Positions 26,644-34,610 of a stretch of DNA of 36,599 bases are shown here, in pieces. Source of the stretch: Candidatus Omnitrophota bacterium. Lineage in GTDB: Bacteria; Hinthialibacterota; Hinthialibacteria; Hinthialibacterales; JAKPRU01. Position 1 is the first letter of the stretch; every line of letters starts with the position of its first letter. Location: contig JAKQSI010000015.1 of NCBI GenBank assembly GCA_029570205.1, positions 1 through 36,599 on the forward strand. Direction: 5' to 3'. Below the pieces are notes generated by a model. The model worked only from the letters and a program-made list of their open reading frames with translations, was not told where the DNA came from and made no database searches. The translations under genes were made by a program, and so were the position numbers.

Positions 26644-28422
26644 GTGGCGGACCCCACAATTGCGGTTATTCGCTTTGGTGATTTGGCGGTATTGATCATC
26701 TATCTTTTAATCACATTCGGTGTGGGGCTTTGGGCGGGGATGCGGGCGAAAACAACAGAGGGATATTTCGTGGCGGGACGCGGGATGTCCGGTTGGGCGG
26801 TCGGAATCTCCATTCTGGGCACGGCGATCAGTTCCATCACATTTCTGGCGTATCCCGGTTCTGCGTATGACGGCAATTTCAGCCGGATTGTGCCGGGCCT
26901 GGCCTTTCCGGTCGGTGCGCTGATGGGGATTTATGTTTTCGTCCCATTCTATCGTCAGACAGGCTATATCAGCGCGTATACCTATTTCGAGCGTCGATTC
27001 GGGCTATGGGCGCGAGTTTATGTGTGTCTTCTGTTCAGTCTGGCACAGTTCTGGCGCATGGGATTGATCCTGTACCTGCTGTCTGTTGCGATGAACCAGA
27101 TGTCTCCTCAAATGAACCTTCAGGTGAGCATTTTCTGGATCGGAGTGTTTGTGACGGTCTACACGGTTCTGGGGGGAATTGAGGCCGTGATCTGGACGGA
27201 TGTTTTCCAGACCATTGTGCTGATCCTGGGAGGACTGGCGGTGGTCATCGCAGTGTTCCTGACTGTGGATGGGGGCGCGTGGACGGTTCTGAGCATGGGA
27301 TATGAGAATGGGAAATTCTCACTCTTCGGAAAGGATGTCGCCTCGGCATTCGATCTCAGTTTCTCGCGCGACACCCTCTTGATGCTCTTTATCATCGGCA
27401 GTATTGGAAGCGTGTGCGAATTCGCGTTGGACCAGACGCATGTTCAGCGCTATATCGCTGCGGAGTCCGATAAAGCCGCCCGACGCGCCGTGTGGATCGG
27501 AGCCGGCGGCTGTGTTCCGGTCTGGCTTCTCTTCATGTTTGTCGGGACCTGTCTGTGGGTGTTCTATCAGTTGTTCCCGAGCCATCTTCCTCGCGAGATG
27601 CTGGCGGATGAAGTGTTTCCCTTCTATATTCTCCATGAGCTGCCGAACGGCTTGGGTGGTCTGGTCATTGCCGGTGTATTGGCGGCGGCCATGTCCTCCA
27701 TCAGCTCCTGTATCAGCGCGACAGCCACCGTTATGACAGAAGATATTTACAAACGGATACTCTTCCCGGGACAGGTAGATTCCCATTACCTGAAGATAGG
27801 GAAAACGATCTCCGCCTTGAGCGGCGCTTGTATGATCGTTATCGCATTGTGGCTCACCACCATGCGGCAGGAGACCATTCTCGAGATGTGTTTTGTGGTC
27901 GGCGCCATGCTGGGCGGGGCGATGGGCGGAATGTTCCTGGTCGGGTTTTTCACAACGCGCGCCAATAATTTCGGCCTCATTGTCGGGGTGATTTTGTCGA
28001 CCATCGCCACCTTCGGAATGACGTATATTGAGGCGAAAGCCATGATGTGGGAGAGTCGTGTGAGTTGGATGATCGAGGATATGACGAAAAGCGGTGAAAT
28101 TGACACGAAGGCACTCCGAGCCGAAATCAGCGCCGAAGCGCAGGCCCAGGGCAAGACATTGAAACTTGCCGAGGTGCTGAAGATCGAGAAGGATCGGATT
28201 CGCGCCAGTCTGGAAGACCGAATCCAGGCGAAACTCGGCCCGCAGCCGCCCCACCTGGGTGAGGCTATTGGATTCCACCCCTTCATGATGGGCGTTCTCT
28301 CGAACCTTGTCGCGTTCATCGTGGGGTATTTTTTCAGTTTTCTGCGTCCGCCGAAGTCCCTGAAAGAACTGGGGGGGCTGACCTGGAAAACACGGCATTT
28401 GCCTAAATTCGAGGGTATCTGA
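26644..28422 (+). CDS. Sodium:solute symporter (SSS family), copy 1
   Basis: A 592-residue inner-membrane transporter of the SSS family that drives uptake of a sugar, cyclitol or organic acid with Na+. Family marks are TTEGYFVAGRGMSGWAVGISIL near residues 35-55, ISSITFLAYPGSAYDGNF, GGIEAVIWTDVFQ and LAAAMSSISSCISATATVMTEDIYKR. About 13 helices. Between the last two there is a charged insertion at about 467-542, ending in PQPPHLGEAIGFHPF, that also occurs in copy 2. The start is a GTG; AGGAG at 26631-26635, eight bases upstream, supports it. The 215-base divergent region 26429-26643 must hold promoters for both sides; I cannot place them. Confidence 0.92.
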   Translation: MADPTIAVIRFGDLAVLIIYLLITFGVGLWAGMRAKTTEGYFVAGRGMSGWAVGISILGTAISSITFLAYPGSAYDGNFSRIVPGLAFPVGALMGIYVFVPFYRQTGYISAYTYFERRFGLWARVYVCLLFSLAQFWRMGLILYLLSVAMNQMSPQMNLQVSIFWIGVFVTVYTVLGGIEAVIWTDVFQTIVLILGGLAVVIAVFLTVDGGAWTVLSMGYENGKFSLFGKDVASAFDLSFSRDTLLMLFIIGSIGSVCEFALDQTHVQRYIAAESDKAARRAVWIGAGGCVPVWLLFMFVGTCLWVFYQLFPSHLPREMLADEVFPFYILHELPNGLGGLVIAGVLAAAMSSISSCISATATVMTEDIYKRILFPGQVDSHYLKIGKTISALSGACMIVIALWLTTMRQETILEMCFVVGAMLGGAMGGMFLVGFFTTRANNFGLIVGVILSTIATFGMTYIEAKAMMWESRVSWMIEDMTKSGEIDTKALRAEISAEAQAQGKTLKLAEVLKIEKDRIRASLEDRIQAKLGPQPPHLGEAIGFHPFMMGVLSNLVAFIVGYFFSFLRPPKSLKELGGLTWKTRHLPKFEGI

Positions 28423-28512
28423 AAGAAGGAATCCCGGGGTTCGCGCCGAAAAAGTCGGTCATGTCCCTCGGACGACATAGATTACAATCTCGTGACGAAG
28501 GGATAAAGAAAC

Positions 28513-30288
28513 GTGGAAAATGCTGCCGTTGGAGTTACTCGCACCTGGGATATTGTCGTATTGATTGCCTATCTGCTGGGAACATTGGGCCTGGCGGTGT
28601 GGTCCAGCCTGCGCATTAAGAACACGGAAGGCTATTTTCTGGGGGGGCGCAAGCTGCCGGGCTGGGCTGTCGGGATTTCCATCCTGGCTGCTGCGATCAG
28701 TTCGATTACATTCCTCGCCTATCCCGGCTCCGCTTATGAAGGCAATTTCAGCCGCGTCGTTCCCGGCTTGGCTTTTCCCGTCGGCGCGATCATCGCCATT
28801 TTCATTTTCGTTCCATTCTATCGGCAAGTGGGGTTCATCAGCGCCTATACCTATTTCGAGCGGCGATTCGGGTTGTGGGGTCGAATCTATGTCTGCGTTC
28901 TGTTTGTTCTAGGCCAGATTTGGCGTGTCGGGTTGATTCTCTACCTTCTCTCTCTTCCACTGACGATAATGTTTCCGCAGCTCGACAAAACAACCTTGAT
29001 CATTGCAAACGGTGTGTTTGTGGCTTTCTATACGGCGATCGGCGGGTTGGAAGCCGTGGTCTGGACCGATGTGTTTCAAACCTTTGTTCTTTTTCTGGGA
29101 GGATTGGCCGTCATTCTGATTGTTTTCCTTAACGTAGACGGCGGAGCGTTGACCGTATTCAGCATGGGAATGGCAAACGGGAAGTTCTCTCTCTTCGGCC
29201 AGAATGTGCAGTCGGCGTTCGATTTCAGCCTGGCAAGAGACACCGTACTGATGCTCTTGCTGAGCGGAATCATCGGCAGCACACAGGAATTCGCGCTGGA
29301 TCAGAACAAGATTCAGCGCTATTGCTCCACCCCGACAACCCGCGCGGCGCGCAACGCCACCTGGACAGGGGCGGTCGGGTGCATCCCTGCCTGGTTGCTC
29401 TTCATGTTCGTCGGGACATGCCTGTGGGTATTTTATCAGGCATACCCGGAACGGATGTCGAATGAGATGCTTGCGGATGAGGTGTTCCCGTATTTCATTC
29501 TGACCGAGATGCCGCAAGGGTTCGGCGGATTGGTGATCGCCGGTCTCCTGGCTGCCGCCATGTCCACATTAACCTCCTCCATCAGCGCCATGTCGCTTGT
29601 GACCACGGAAGATATCTATAAAAGGCTTCTCGTTCGCGGACGGGACGATAATCATTATCTGAAAGCCGCCAAGGTTATCTCTGCATTAAGCGGAATTTGC
29701 ATGATTCTGGTCGCGCTGGCGCTCACGAAACTCCGACAGGAGACGATTCTTGAAGTTGCTTTTATCATTGGAGCCATGTTGGGAGGAGGAGTCGGGGGGT
29801 TGTTCTTCATCGGATTCTGCACCAAGCGCGCGAACAGTTTCGGGGGAGCGGTAGGCATCGTGCTGGCGGTCTTGGCAACCTTCGGCATGACCTATATTGA
29901 AGCGAAGGCGATGTTGTGGGAAAGCAATGTCGAATGGATGGTCAGTGATGCGGTCAAGTCCGGTGAAGTCAATTCCGACGCAATTCGCGGGGAGATTCGT
30001 ACAAAAGCCGAGGCGGAAGGTGTGAAAATGAAATTGGCAGATGTCCAGAAGGCTGAAAAGATGCGAATTCGTGAAATCCTGGCCGGTCGCATCCTGAGCG
30101 AGCTCGGTTCCCAGCCTCCACACTTGGGAGAGGCCATCGGTGTGCACCCATTCTTGATGGCGGTAGTGACTAACTTTATTGCTTTTCTCGCAGGATTCCT
30201 GTTCAGCTTCCTGCGCCCGGCGCCGACTCAAAAGCAACTGGCGGGATTGACCTGGTGGACACGGCATGAGAAACAAATCGAGACCTGA
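28513..30288 (+). CDS. Sodium:solute symporter (SSS family), copy 2
   Basis: A 591-residue paralogue of the preceding gene, colinear along its whole length. The same blocks recur: NTEGYFLGGRKLPGWAVGIS, ISSITFLAYPGSAYEGNF, GGLEAVVWTDVFQ, and LAAAMSTLTSSISAMSLVTTEDIYKR. The C-terminal charged insertion at about 467-540 is also present, diverged in sequence but with the same PQPPHLGEAIG-like ending. It starts at a GTG at 28513, with a GAAGGGA-type ribosome binding site. The gap to copy 1 is 90 bases and contains no terminator, so the two are probably co-transcribed. The tandem duplication is not recent; differing residues in the helices suggest different substrates or affinities. Confidence 0.92.
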   Translation: MENAAVGVTRTWDIVVLIAYLLGTLGLAVWSSLRIKNTEGYFLGGRKLPGWAVGISILAAAISSITFLAYPGSAYEGNFSRVVPGLAFPVGAIIAIFIFVPFYRQVGFISAYTYFERRFGLWGRIYVCVLFVLGQIWRVGLILYLLSLPLTIMFPQLDKTTLIIANGVFVAFYTAIGGLEAVVWTDVFQTFVLFLGGLAVILIVFLNVDGGALTVFSMGMANGKFSLFGQNVQSAFDFSLARDTVLMLLLSGIIGSTQEFALDQNKIQRYCSTPTTRAARNATWTGAVGCIPAWLLFMFVGTCLWVFYQAYPERMSNEMLADEVFPYFILTEMPQGFGGLVIAGLLAAAMSTLTSSISAMSLVTTEDIYKRLLVRGRDDNHYLKAAKVISALSGICMILVALALTKLRQETILEVAFIIGAMLGGGVGGLFFIGFCTKRANSFGGAVGIVLAVLATFGMTYIEAKAMLWESNVEWMVSDAVKSGEVNSDAIRGEIRTKAEAEGVKMKLADVQKAEKMRIREILAGRILSELGSQPPHLGEAIGVHPFLMAVVTNFIAFLAGFLFSFLRPAPTQKQLAGLTWWTRHEKQIET

Positions 30289-30354
30289 AAAGGTGCTGTT
30301 GCTGGGATAGAGAGGCTCTAGTGTCCTGTAACCAAACTGCCTTTACAGAGCGTC

Positions 30355-30460
30355 ACGTCATCGCGAGGAGCCGCCCGGAGTCTGCGAAGGGCGGCGACGT
30401 GGCGATCTCAGGCTTGCGCGTTGGAACGGCGAGGTTGCCACGCTTCGCTCCTAAGAAAGC
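30355..30460. repeat. Dispersed-type intergenic repeat (CGTCATCGCGAGG ... GTGGCGATCTC)
   Basis: The sequence CGTCATCGCGAGGAGC, then GACGTGGCGATCTC, then GAGGTTGCCACGCTTCGCTC matches a common non-coding dispersed repeat of bacterial genomes, known as the source of spurious short predicted proteins. It directly precedes the hairpin array. No gene is called here. Confidence 0.6.
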
Positions 30461-30464
30461 TCGT

Positions 30465-30836
30465 CCATCGACAGGCACAGAGGCCTGTCCTACCAGTGGG
30501 CCAGGCGTCCCTGCCTGGCAGATTTCTTCACCGACAGGCACGGAGGCCTGTCCTACCAGTGGGCCAGGCGTCCCTGCCTGGCAGATTTCTCCATCGACAG
30601 GCACGGAGGCCTGTCCTACCAGTGGGCCAGGCGTCCCTGCCTGGCAGATTTCTCCATCGACAGGCACGGAGGCCTGTCCCACCGTTTATCTTTTTTCGAC
30701 AGGCACGGAGGCCTGTCCTACCGTTTATCTTCTTTCGACAGGCACGGAGGCCTGTCCTACCGTTTATCTTCTTTCGACAGGCACGGAGGCCTGTCCCACC
30801 AGTAGGCCAGGCGTCCCTGGCCGGCAGATTTCTTCA
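30465..30836. repeat. Array of seven hairpin repeats of two alternating types
   Basis: The core ACAGGCACGGAGGCCTGTCC occurs seven times, beginning at 30471 (one base different), 30534, 30597, 30660, 30699, 30738 and 30777. Intervals are 63, 63, 63, 39, 39 and 39 bases. The core folds as ACAGGC-loop-GCCTGT. The 63-base units also hold a second hairpin, GCCAGGC-gtccct-GCCTGGC; the 39-base units replace it with a T-rich CGTTTATCTT(C/T)TTTCG segment. A final degenerate long unit ends near 30836. Both periods are multiples of three, so the array is open in frames on both strands. It lies between the symporters and the next oxidoreductase. Confidence 0.92.
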
Positions 30837-30963
30837 CCCAATCACCGGCCCCGCCGGAGCGAGGCTCGCAAAGATGATATTGTCAAAACTATTTATTTAC
30901 ACAACTCTAGCGGACGGCCACGGGAATCCGGAGCCGGAACGCTTTCATGGAGGTGCTGCCACA

Positions 30964-32178
30964 ATGAAAAAAGAAATCGGTCGTCGGGAAATGGTCAAAT
31001 CGTCGGTAATCGCGGGAGCGGCTCTGGCTGCGCCGCTGATTCTTCCCAAACGAGTGTTTGGCGCAAATGACCAACTCATCATGGGCATTATCGGTCCCGG
31101 CGGACAGGGACGCGGCCTGATGGGAATACACCAGAAAGCCGGCGCGAAATTCGTCGCCGTCTGCGATGTCTCCGAACAGAACCTGCAAAAGGGGCTGGAG
31201 ATCGCCAAGAGAGATAACGAGGGAAAGGTCGATGACTATCTCGACTACCGGGAATTGCTGGAACGAAAAGACCTGGATGCTGTAATTATTGCTACACCGG
31301 AACACCAGCATTGTACCCAGATGATCGACGCTGTGCAGGCAGGTCTCGATGTGTATTGCGAGAAACCCATGTCACATTCCATCGAGGAAGGGGCCAGAAC
31401 AATCCGGGAAGTTCGCAAAACCGACCGGATTGTCCAGATTGGAATGCAGCGTCGCAGCTCTCCCCTGCTGTTCAAAGCCCGCGATGCCGTCCGGTCCGGG
31501 ATGCTGGGACAGGTCACCATGGTTAAGGCCGAATGGAACTGGAATTGCGCCGGACCGACCAACAACGAGCCGTTGGGGTACAATCTCGACTGGGAACGGT
31601 TTATGTGGCCCGCCAAACGGGTGAAGTTTGAGCCGATGAAAGTCCGCAATTGGCGCGGGTTCTGGGCCTTCTCCGGCGGATTCAACTGCGACCAGGGCAC
31701 GCATATCATGGATGTGGTGCAGTGGTTCATGGGAACCGGCACGCCACGCGAGGCAGAGTGTTTCGGCAAAGTTTTCAATATGACCGGCGTGGAAACCCCC
31801 GAAGTATTTACTTCCATTTACTATTACGACGGATACATCGCCTCCTGGACCCTCAACTACAACAGCACCTATATGGACTGGTGGCATATTCTGTTCCAGG
31901 GCACAAAGGGGACCATGCACGTGGATCGCTTCGGCTTCCAGGTATATCAGGAGCCGATCGACCCCGTCCCGAAGAATCCCGTTCTCGCCGAGGTGGGCGA
32001 ATTGGAGATTACTCCCCATGTCGAGAATTTCATCGAGTGTGTCAAAACACGCAAGGAACCGAATGCGCCGGTGGAAGTTGGGCATACAGCGGTCTGCGGT
32101 CCGCACTTGGCCAATGTCGCCTGGCACAAGCGCCGCCGCGCCAAGCTCAACCCGGAAGCCACAAAAGTGACCACATAA
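30964..32178 (+). CDS. Secreted Gfo/Idh/MocA family oxidoreductase
   Basis: A 404-residue NAD(P)-dependent oxidoreductase with a Tat-like signal (GRREMVKSSVIAGAALAAP at about residues 6-24), ending near VFGAND. The Rossmann segment MGIIGPGGQGRG follows, then YCEKPMS and DQGTHIMDVVQWFMG, the family active-site histidine region. GGAGGTG at 30949-30955 supports the ATG at 30964. The frame is open far upstream, through the hairpin array, back to 30421, but that extension is repeat sequence, not protein. It probably belongs with the symporters as part of a sugar or cyclitol utilisation cluster, and ends at a strong terminator. Confidence 0.92.
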   Translation: MKKEIGRREMVKSSVIAGAALAAPLILPKRVFGANDQLIMGIIGPGGQGRGLMGIHQKAGAKFVAVCDVSEQNLQKGLEIAKRDNEGKVDDYLDYRELLERKDLDAVIIATPEHQHCTQMIDAVQAGLDVYCEKPMSHSIEEGARTIREVRKTDRIVQIGMQRRSSPLLFKARDAVRSGMLGQVTMVKAEWNWNCAGPTNNEPLGYNLDWERFMWPAKRVKFEPMKVRNWRGFWAFSGGFNCDQGTHIMDVVQWFMGTGTPREAECFGKVFNMTGVETPEVFTSIYYYDGYIASWTLNYNSTYMDWWHILFQGTKGTMHVDRFGFQVYQEPIDPVPKNPVLAEVGELEITPHVENFIECVKTRKEPNAPVEVGHTAVCGPHLANVAWHKRRRAKLNPEATKVTT

Positions 32179-32201
32179 GGCGGTATCCCTGAAAGAACGA
32201 T

Positions 32202-32243
32202 CTTGCCCCCTTGGGTCTATCCGCCTGAGGGGGCAAGTTTTTT
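32202..32243 (+). terminator. Rho-independent terminator
   Basis: The arms CTTGCCCCCT (32202-32211) and AGGGGGCAAG (32228-32237) form ten perfect pairs around a 16-base loop, followed by six T (32238-32243). It terminates the plus-strand oxidoreductase 23 bases after its stop. The loop and right arm also encode the last residues and TAG stop of the convergent alpha-galactosidase gene. On the minus strand no T-run follows, so it works mainly in one direction. Confidence 0.92.
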
Positions 32244-34334
32244 ATACCGAACCAACAGGCTCGACCTCGGAGGCAGTTTGATCTCGCGGCCCGTCATCAA
32301 CGCCTCCCCGGAGAGATCCTCCGAATTTGCAGGACTGTCGCCCTCGCGGATTTCAACCCGGTAGAGCGCCTTCGGATCGAGAGCCTGAAGACGCAGCATC
32401 CAACCTGTATACGGAGACTCCGTTCGCCGAAAGACCATCGCTATTCCGGCGTCCAGGTCCGGGCGATGAAGCTGCCGGCCACACCACAGTTCCGGCGATG
32501 GGTCCCCGGATGTCAGCGGATAAAAGTCACCGTACCAGTATTTTCGCAGTTCCTTCAATTCCGCCAGATTCGACAAGGCTTCCTTCATTGGAAAGTCCCC
32601 GTTCAGGTAGTCCCATTGACAGATTAATCCGGCGGTCATTGTGCTTCGCATCACGTAGGAATCCGGGGTCCAGGCACAGGCCGTATTGAGAGGGATCAGG
32701 GAACACAGCCCCACGGTGTGGGACTGGGTCCATTCCTCCCGCCCGGGGAAGCAATTCGTGTCGCTGCGCCACAGGGGAACCGAACGCATACAGGTTTCCA
32801 GATCGATCCGTCGCCCGCCGCTGGAGCAGTTGTCGATCCAGAGCATCGGATGGCGCGCGCGCAGCTCGTCCCACGTCTCGTAAAGGCCCTCAACGTAATG
32901 AATCTCCGTGATCCCCTCACGGTCCGGCTCATCATTTCGATGCCAGAACGAAAGCGGGTCCATGTTGAAATCGTTTCGGTAAATGTCGATGCCGTATTCG
33001 GAGATTCGTTGGGACAAAAGATCAGTCAACCACCGTCGCGCATCAGGATCGTTTAACTTGAACAGGCCACCTTCCGCGCCGCCGATAACAAACTCCGGGT
33101 GTTCCCGCGCAATTCGCGACCCGGCGGCAACCCGTTCCGGCTCGAACCAGACCAGAAACTTGAGTCCGGCGGCATGGCAGGCATCGGCGACAGGACGAAG
33201 CCCGTTCGGAAACTCTTTCGGCTTGTGCTCCCAGTTCCCCACTCCGTTCGGGAATCCGCCGATAAACCAGGCGGCATCGAACCAGAGCGTGTCGAATCCC
33301 GCCTGGGCAGCAAACTGAGCGGCCTTGATCTGTCCCGCCTCCGTTGCCCACTCCGGCATGGACCAGCTATATCGGTCAAAACACTGTAACGCAAACGGAA
33401 GAAGGATCGGCTTCCCGTCGATCTTCGGGAAATACTCAAACAGCATCAGGCGTCGAAATCGCTGATGAGCAAGCGTAAGGTCGCCTTCACTTGTCATAAG
33501 CAGGATGCGCGGCGTTCGTACGGACTCGCCGGGTTGTAAGTAGAATCGCGTCCGCTCCATTCCGGCCCGAAGGCGGACTGATCCCGTTGCAGTGCATATT
33601 ACATCGGCTGCCCATTGCCCAGACCAGCCTACAGCGACAATCAGATTCTCTGTTCCAGTCGGATGATCCCCGTATTGAACCTCAAAAAACGGGAACGCCC
33701 CATTCGACGACCTGCCGCCATGCGGTGCAATATGGACACTGTCCCCATTATTCAAACCGGTCGTGAAAAAGGAGAAGCTGCGCTCGTCGAAAACATCCCC
33801 GTAGTTGCGGCGCACCGTGACTGTCTGATTTCCCTTTGTACGCAGAGGCATGTCCAATGCCTGAATATCTTCAAGGATCGGCGAATTCCCCGAGCCGGTA
33901 TTCCGGAACCGAATCACCCAATCCGTCGCCGGATATCGGCGAAAACTGCGCACGGTTGCCTGGACTTGAATCTTTGTATCCGGGTCGGTCCAACTGACCT
34001 CACGGCGAATCCAGTCCGCTTCCTCAACAGTCCGACTTTCGTACGCCCAGGTTCCCATAAGGTCTCGCGACAGTTTGCCGCCATACACAAATGAAAACGG
34101 AAGCGATCCGGCGCCCAACAGGGAATCCATGCGGTTGTCCGGCCACATTTTCTTCCCATCGGCAGTCCCGAAAACCAGATCGGCCCAATCTTGTATCTGA
34201 GCAATTTCTCTCGGACCGGCCATGATCGAGTCCTGCGGCGGAGCAGAAGGAATTTCGTTCATGTCTACACACCATCCCGGTGAACTTGTAATCAACAGTA
34301 CGGCGAACAGGCAGGATAGTTTTTTCAGGTCCAT
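32217..34334 (-). CDS. Secreted alpha-galactosidase-type glycosidase (GH36)
   Basis: A 705-residue enzyme with a signal peptide (MDLKKLSCLFAVLLITSSPGWC; the Cys might be a lipobox-like site, but the context is weak). An N-terminal beta domain covers about 60-320, then the barrel: TLWFDAAWFIGG, LKFLVWFEPERV, DIYRNDFN with nucleophile Asp455, NCSSGGRRID, and RSDTNCF with acid/base Asp525. These are the GH36/GH27 clan D motifs. It would release alpha-linked galactose from oligosaccharides outside the cytoplasm. The ATG at 34334 has GGAG seven bases upstream; the longer frame to 34496 runs through a tRNA fragment. It converges on the oxidoreductase unit and is the last chromosomal gene before the integrated element. 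Confidence 0.9.
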   Translation of the reverse strand: MDLKKLSCLFAVLLITSSPGWCVDMNEIPSAPPQDSIMAGPREIAQIQDWADLVFGTADGKKMWPDNRMDSLLGAGSLPFSFVYGGKLSRDLMGTWAYESRTVEEADWIRREVSWTDPDTKIQVQATVRSFRRYPATDWVIRFRNTGSGNSPILEDIQALDMPLRTKGNQTVTVRRNYGDVFDERSFSFFTTGLNNGDSVHIAPHGGRSSNGAFPFFEVQYGDHPTGTENLIVAVGWSGQWAADVICTATGSVRLRAGMERTRFYLQPGESVRTPRILLMTSEGDLTLAHQRFRRLMLFEYFPKIDGKPILLPFALQCFDRYSWSMPEWATEAGQIKAAQFAAQAGFDTLWFDAAWFIGGFPNGVGNWEHKPKEFPNGLRPVADACHAAGLKFLVWFEPERVAAGSRIAREHPEFVIGGAEGGLFKLNDPDARRWLTDLLSQRISEYGIDIYRNDFNMDPLSFWHRNDEPDREGITEIHYVEGLYETWDELRARHPMLWIDNCSSGGRRIDLETCMRSVPLWRSDTNCFPGREEWTQSHTVGLCSLIPLNTACAWTPDSYVMRSTMTAGLICQWDYLNGDFPMKEALSNLAELKELRKYWYGDFYPLTSGDPSPELWCGRQLHRPDLDAGIAMVFRRTESPYTGWMLRLQALDPKALYRVEIREGDSPANSEDLSGEALMTGREIKLPPRSSLLVRYKKLAPSGG

Positions 34335-34426
34335 GTCAAGTCTCCGATCTCGTTCATTGCGTCCCATGAGGAAAAGGAATTGGATGGAATGATATGGATG
34401 TCCTGGAAAAGTGGAAGACCGGCGAG

Positions 34427-34469
34427 CTGGGGAGGAAGGAGTCGAACCTTCAAGTGCCGGTTCCAAAGT
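34427..34469 (-). other. tRNA-Gln(TTG) 3' fragment, likely attachment site of the integrated element
   Basis: On the minus strand this segment has the 3' half of a tRNA: anticodon loop CTTTGGA (anticodon TTG, Gln), stem ACCGG, a five-base variable loop, T-arm GAAGG-TTCGACT-CCTTC and acceptor strand CTCCCCA with discriminator G. The 5' half is absent: no TGGGGAG lies upstream, and the bases before the loop do not pair with ACCGG. A lone tRNA 3' end beside an integrase is the standard scar of tRNA-targeted integration. Its orientation places the chromosome to the left, and the element and intact tRNA to the right. The amino-acid identity is moderately certain. Confidence 0.75.
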
Positions 34470-34610
34470 TCCGCAGAATACATAATTCCACAACACTACA
34501 TTTACGAAAACCCTTGCAAATAAAGGGAATTGGCGATATGCTGGTTTTAGTCAATTTGCCTGAATTTGCAGAAAACAGTAGCTAATCAGTAGCTGGATGG
34601 TGAACAGAAA

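Noticed and set aside
27319-28398. Long minus-strand frame opposite symporter copy 1
   Set aside because: An antisense shadow rich in His/Arg/Gln, with no recognisable domain.
30465-30836. CRISPR array
   Set aside because: The segments between cores are themselves repeated and hairpin-forming, and only two spacings (63 and 39) occur. No cas genes are present.
30421-30963. In-frame N-terminal extension of the oxidoreductase through the repeat array
   Set aside because: The residues are translated hairpin repeats; the real start at 30964 has a ribosome binding site and a signal peptide.
34335-34496. Upstream extension of the alpha-galactosidase frame
   Set aside because: It reads through the tRNA fragment. 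The ATG at 34334 has a proper ribosome binding site and signal peptide.
34427-34500. Complete tRNA gene
   Set aside because: The acceptor 5' strand, D-arm and 5' anticodon stem are missing; only the 3' half can be folded.
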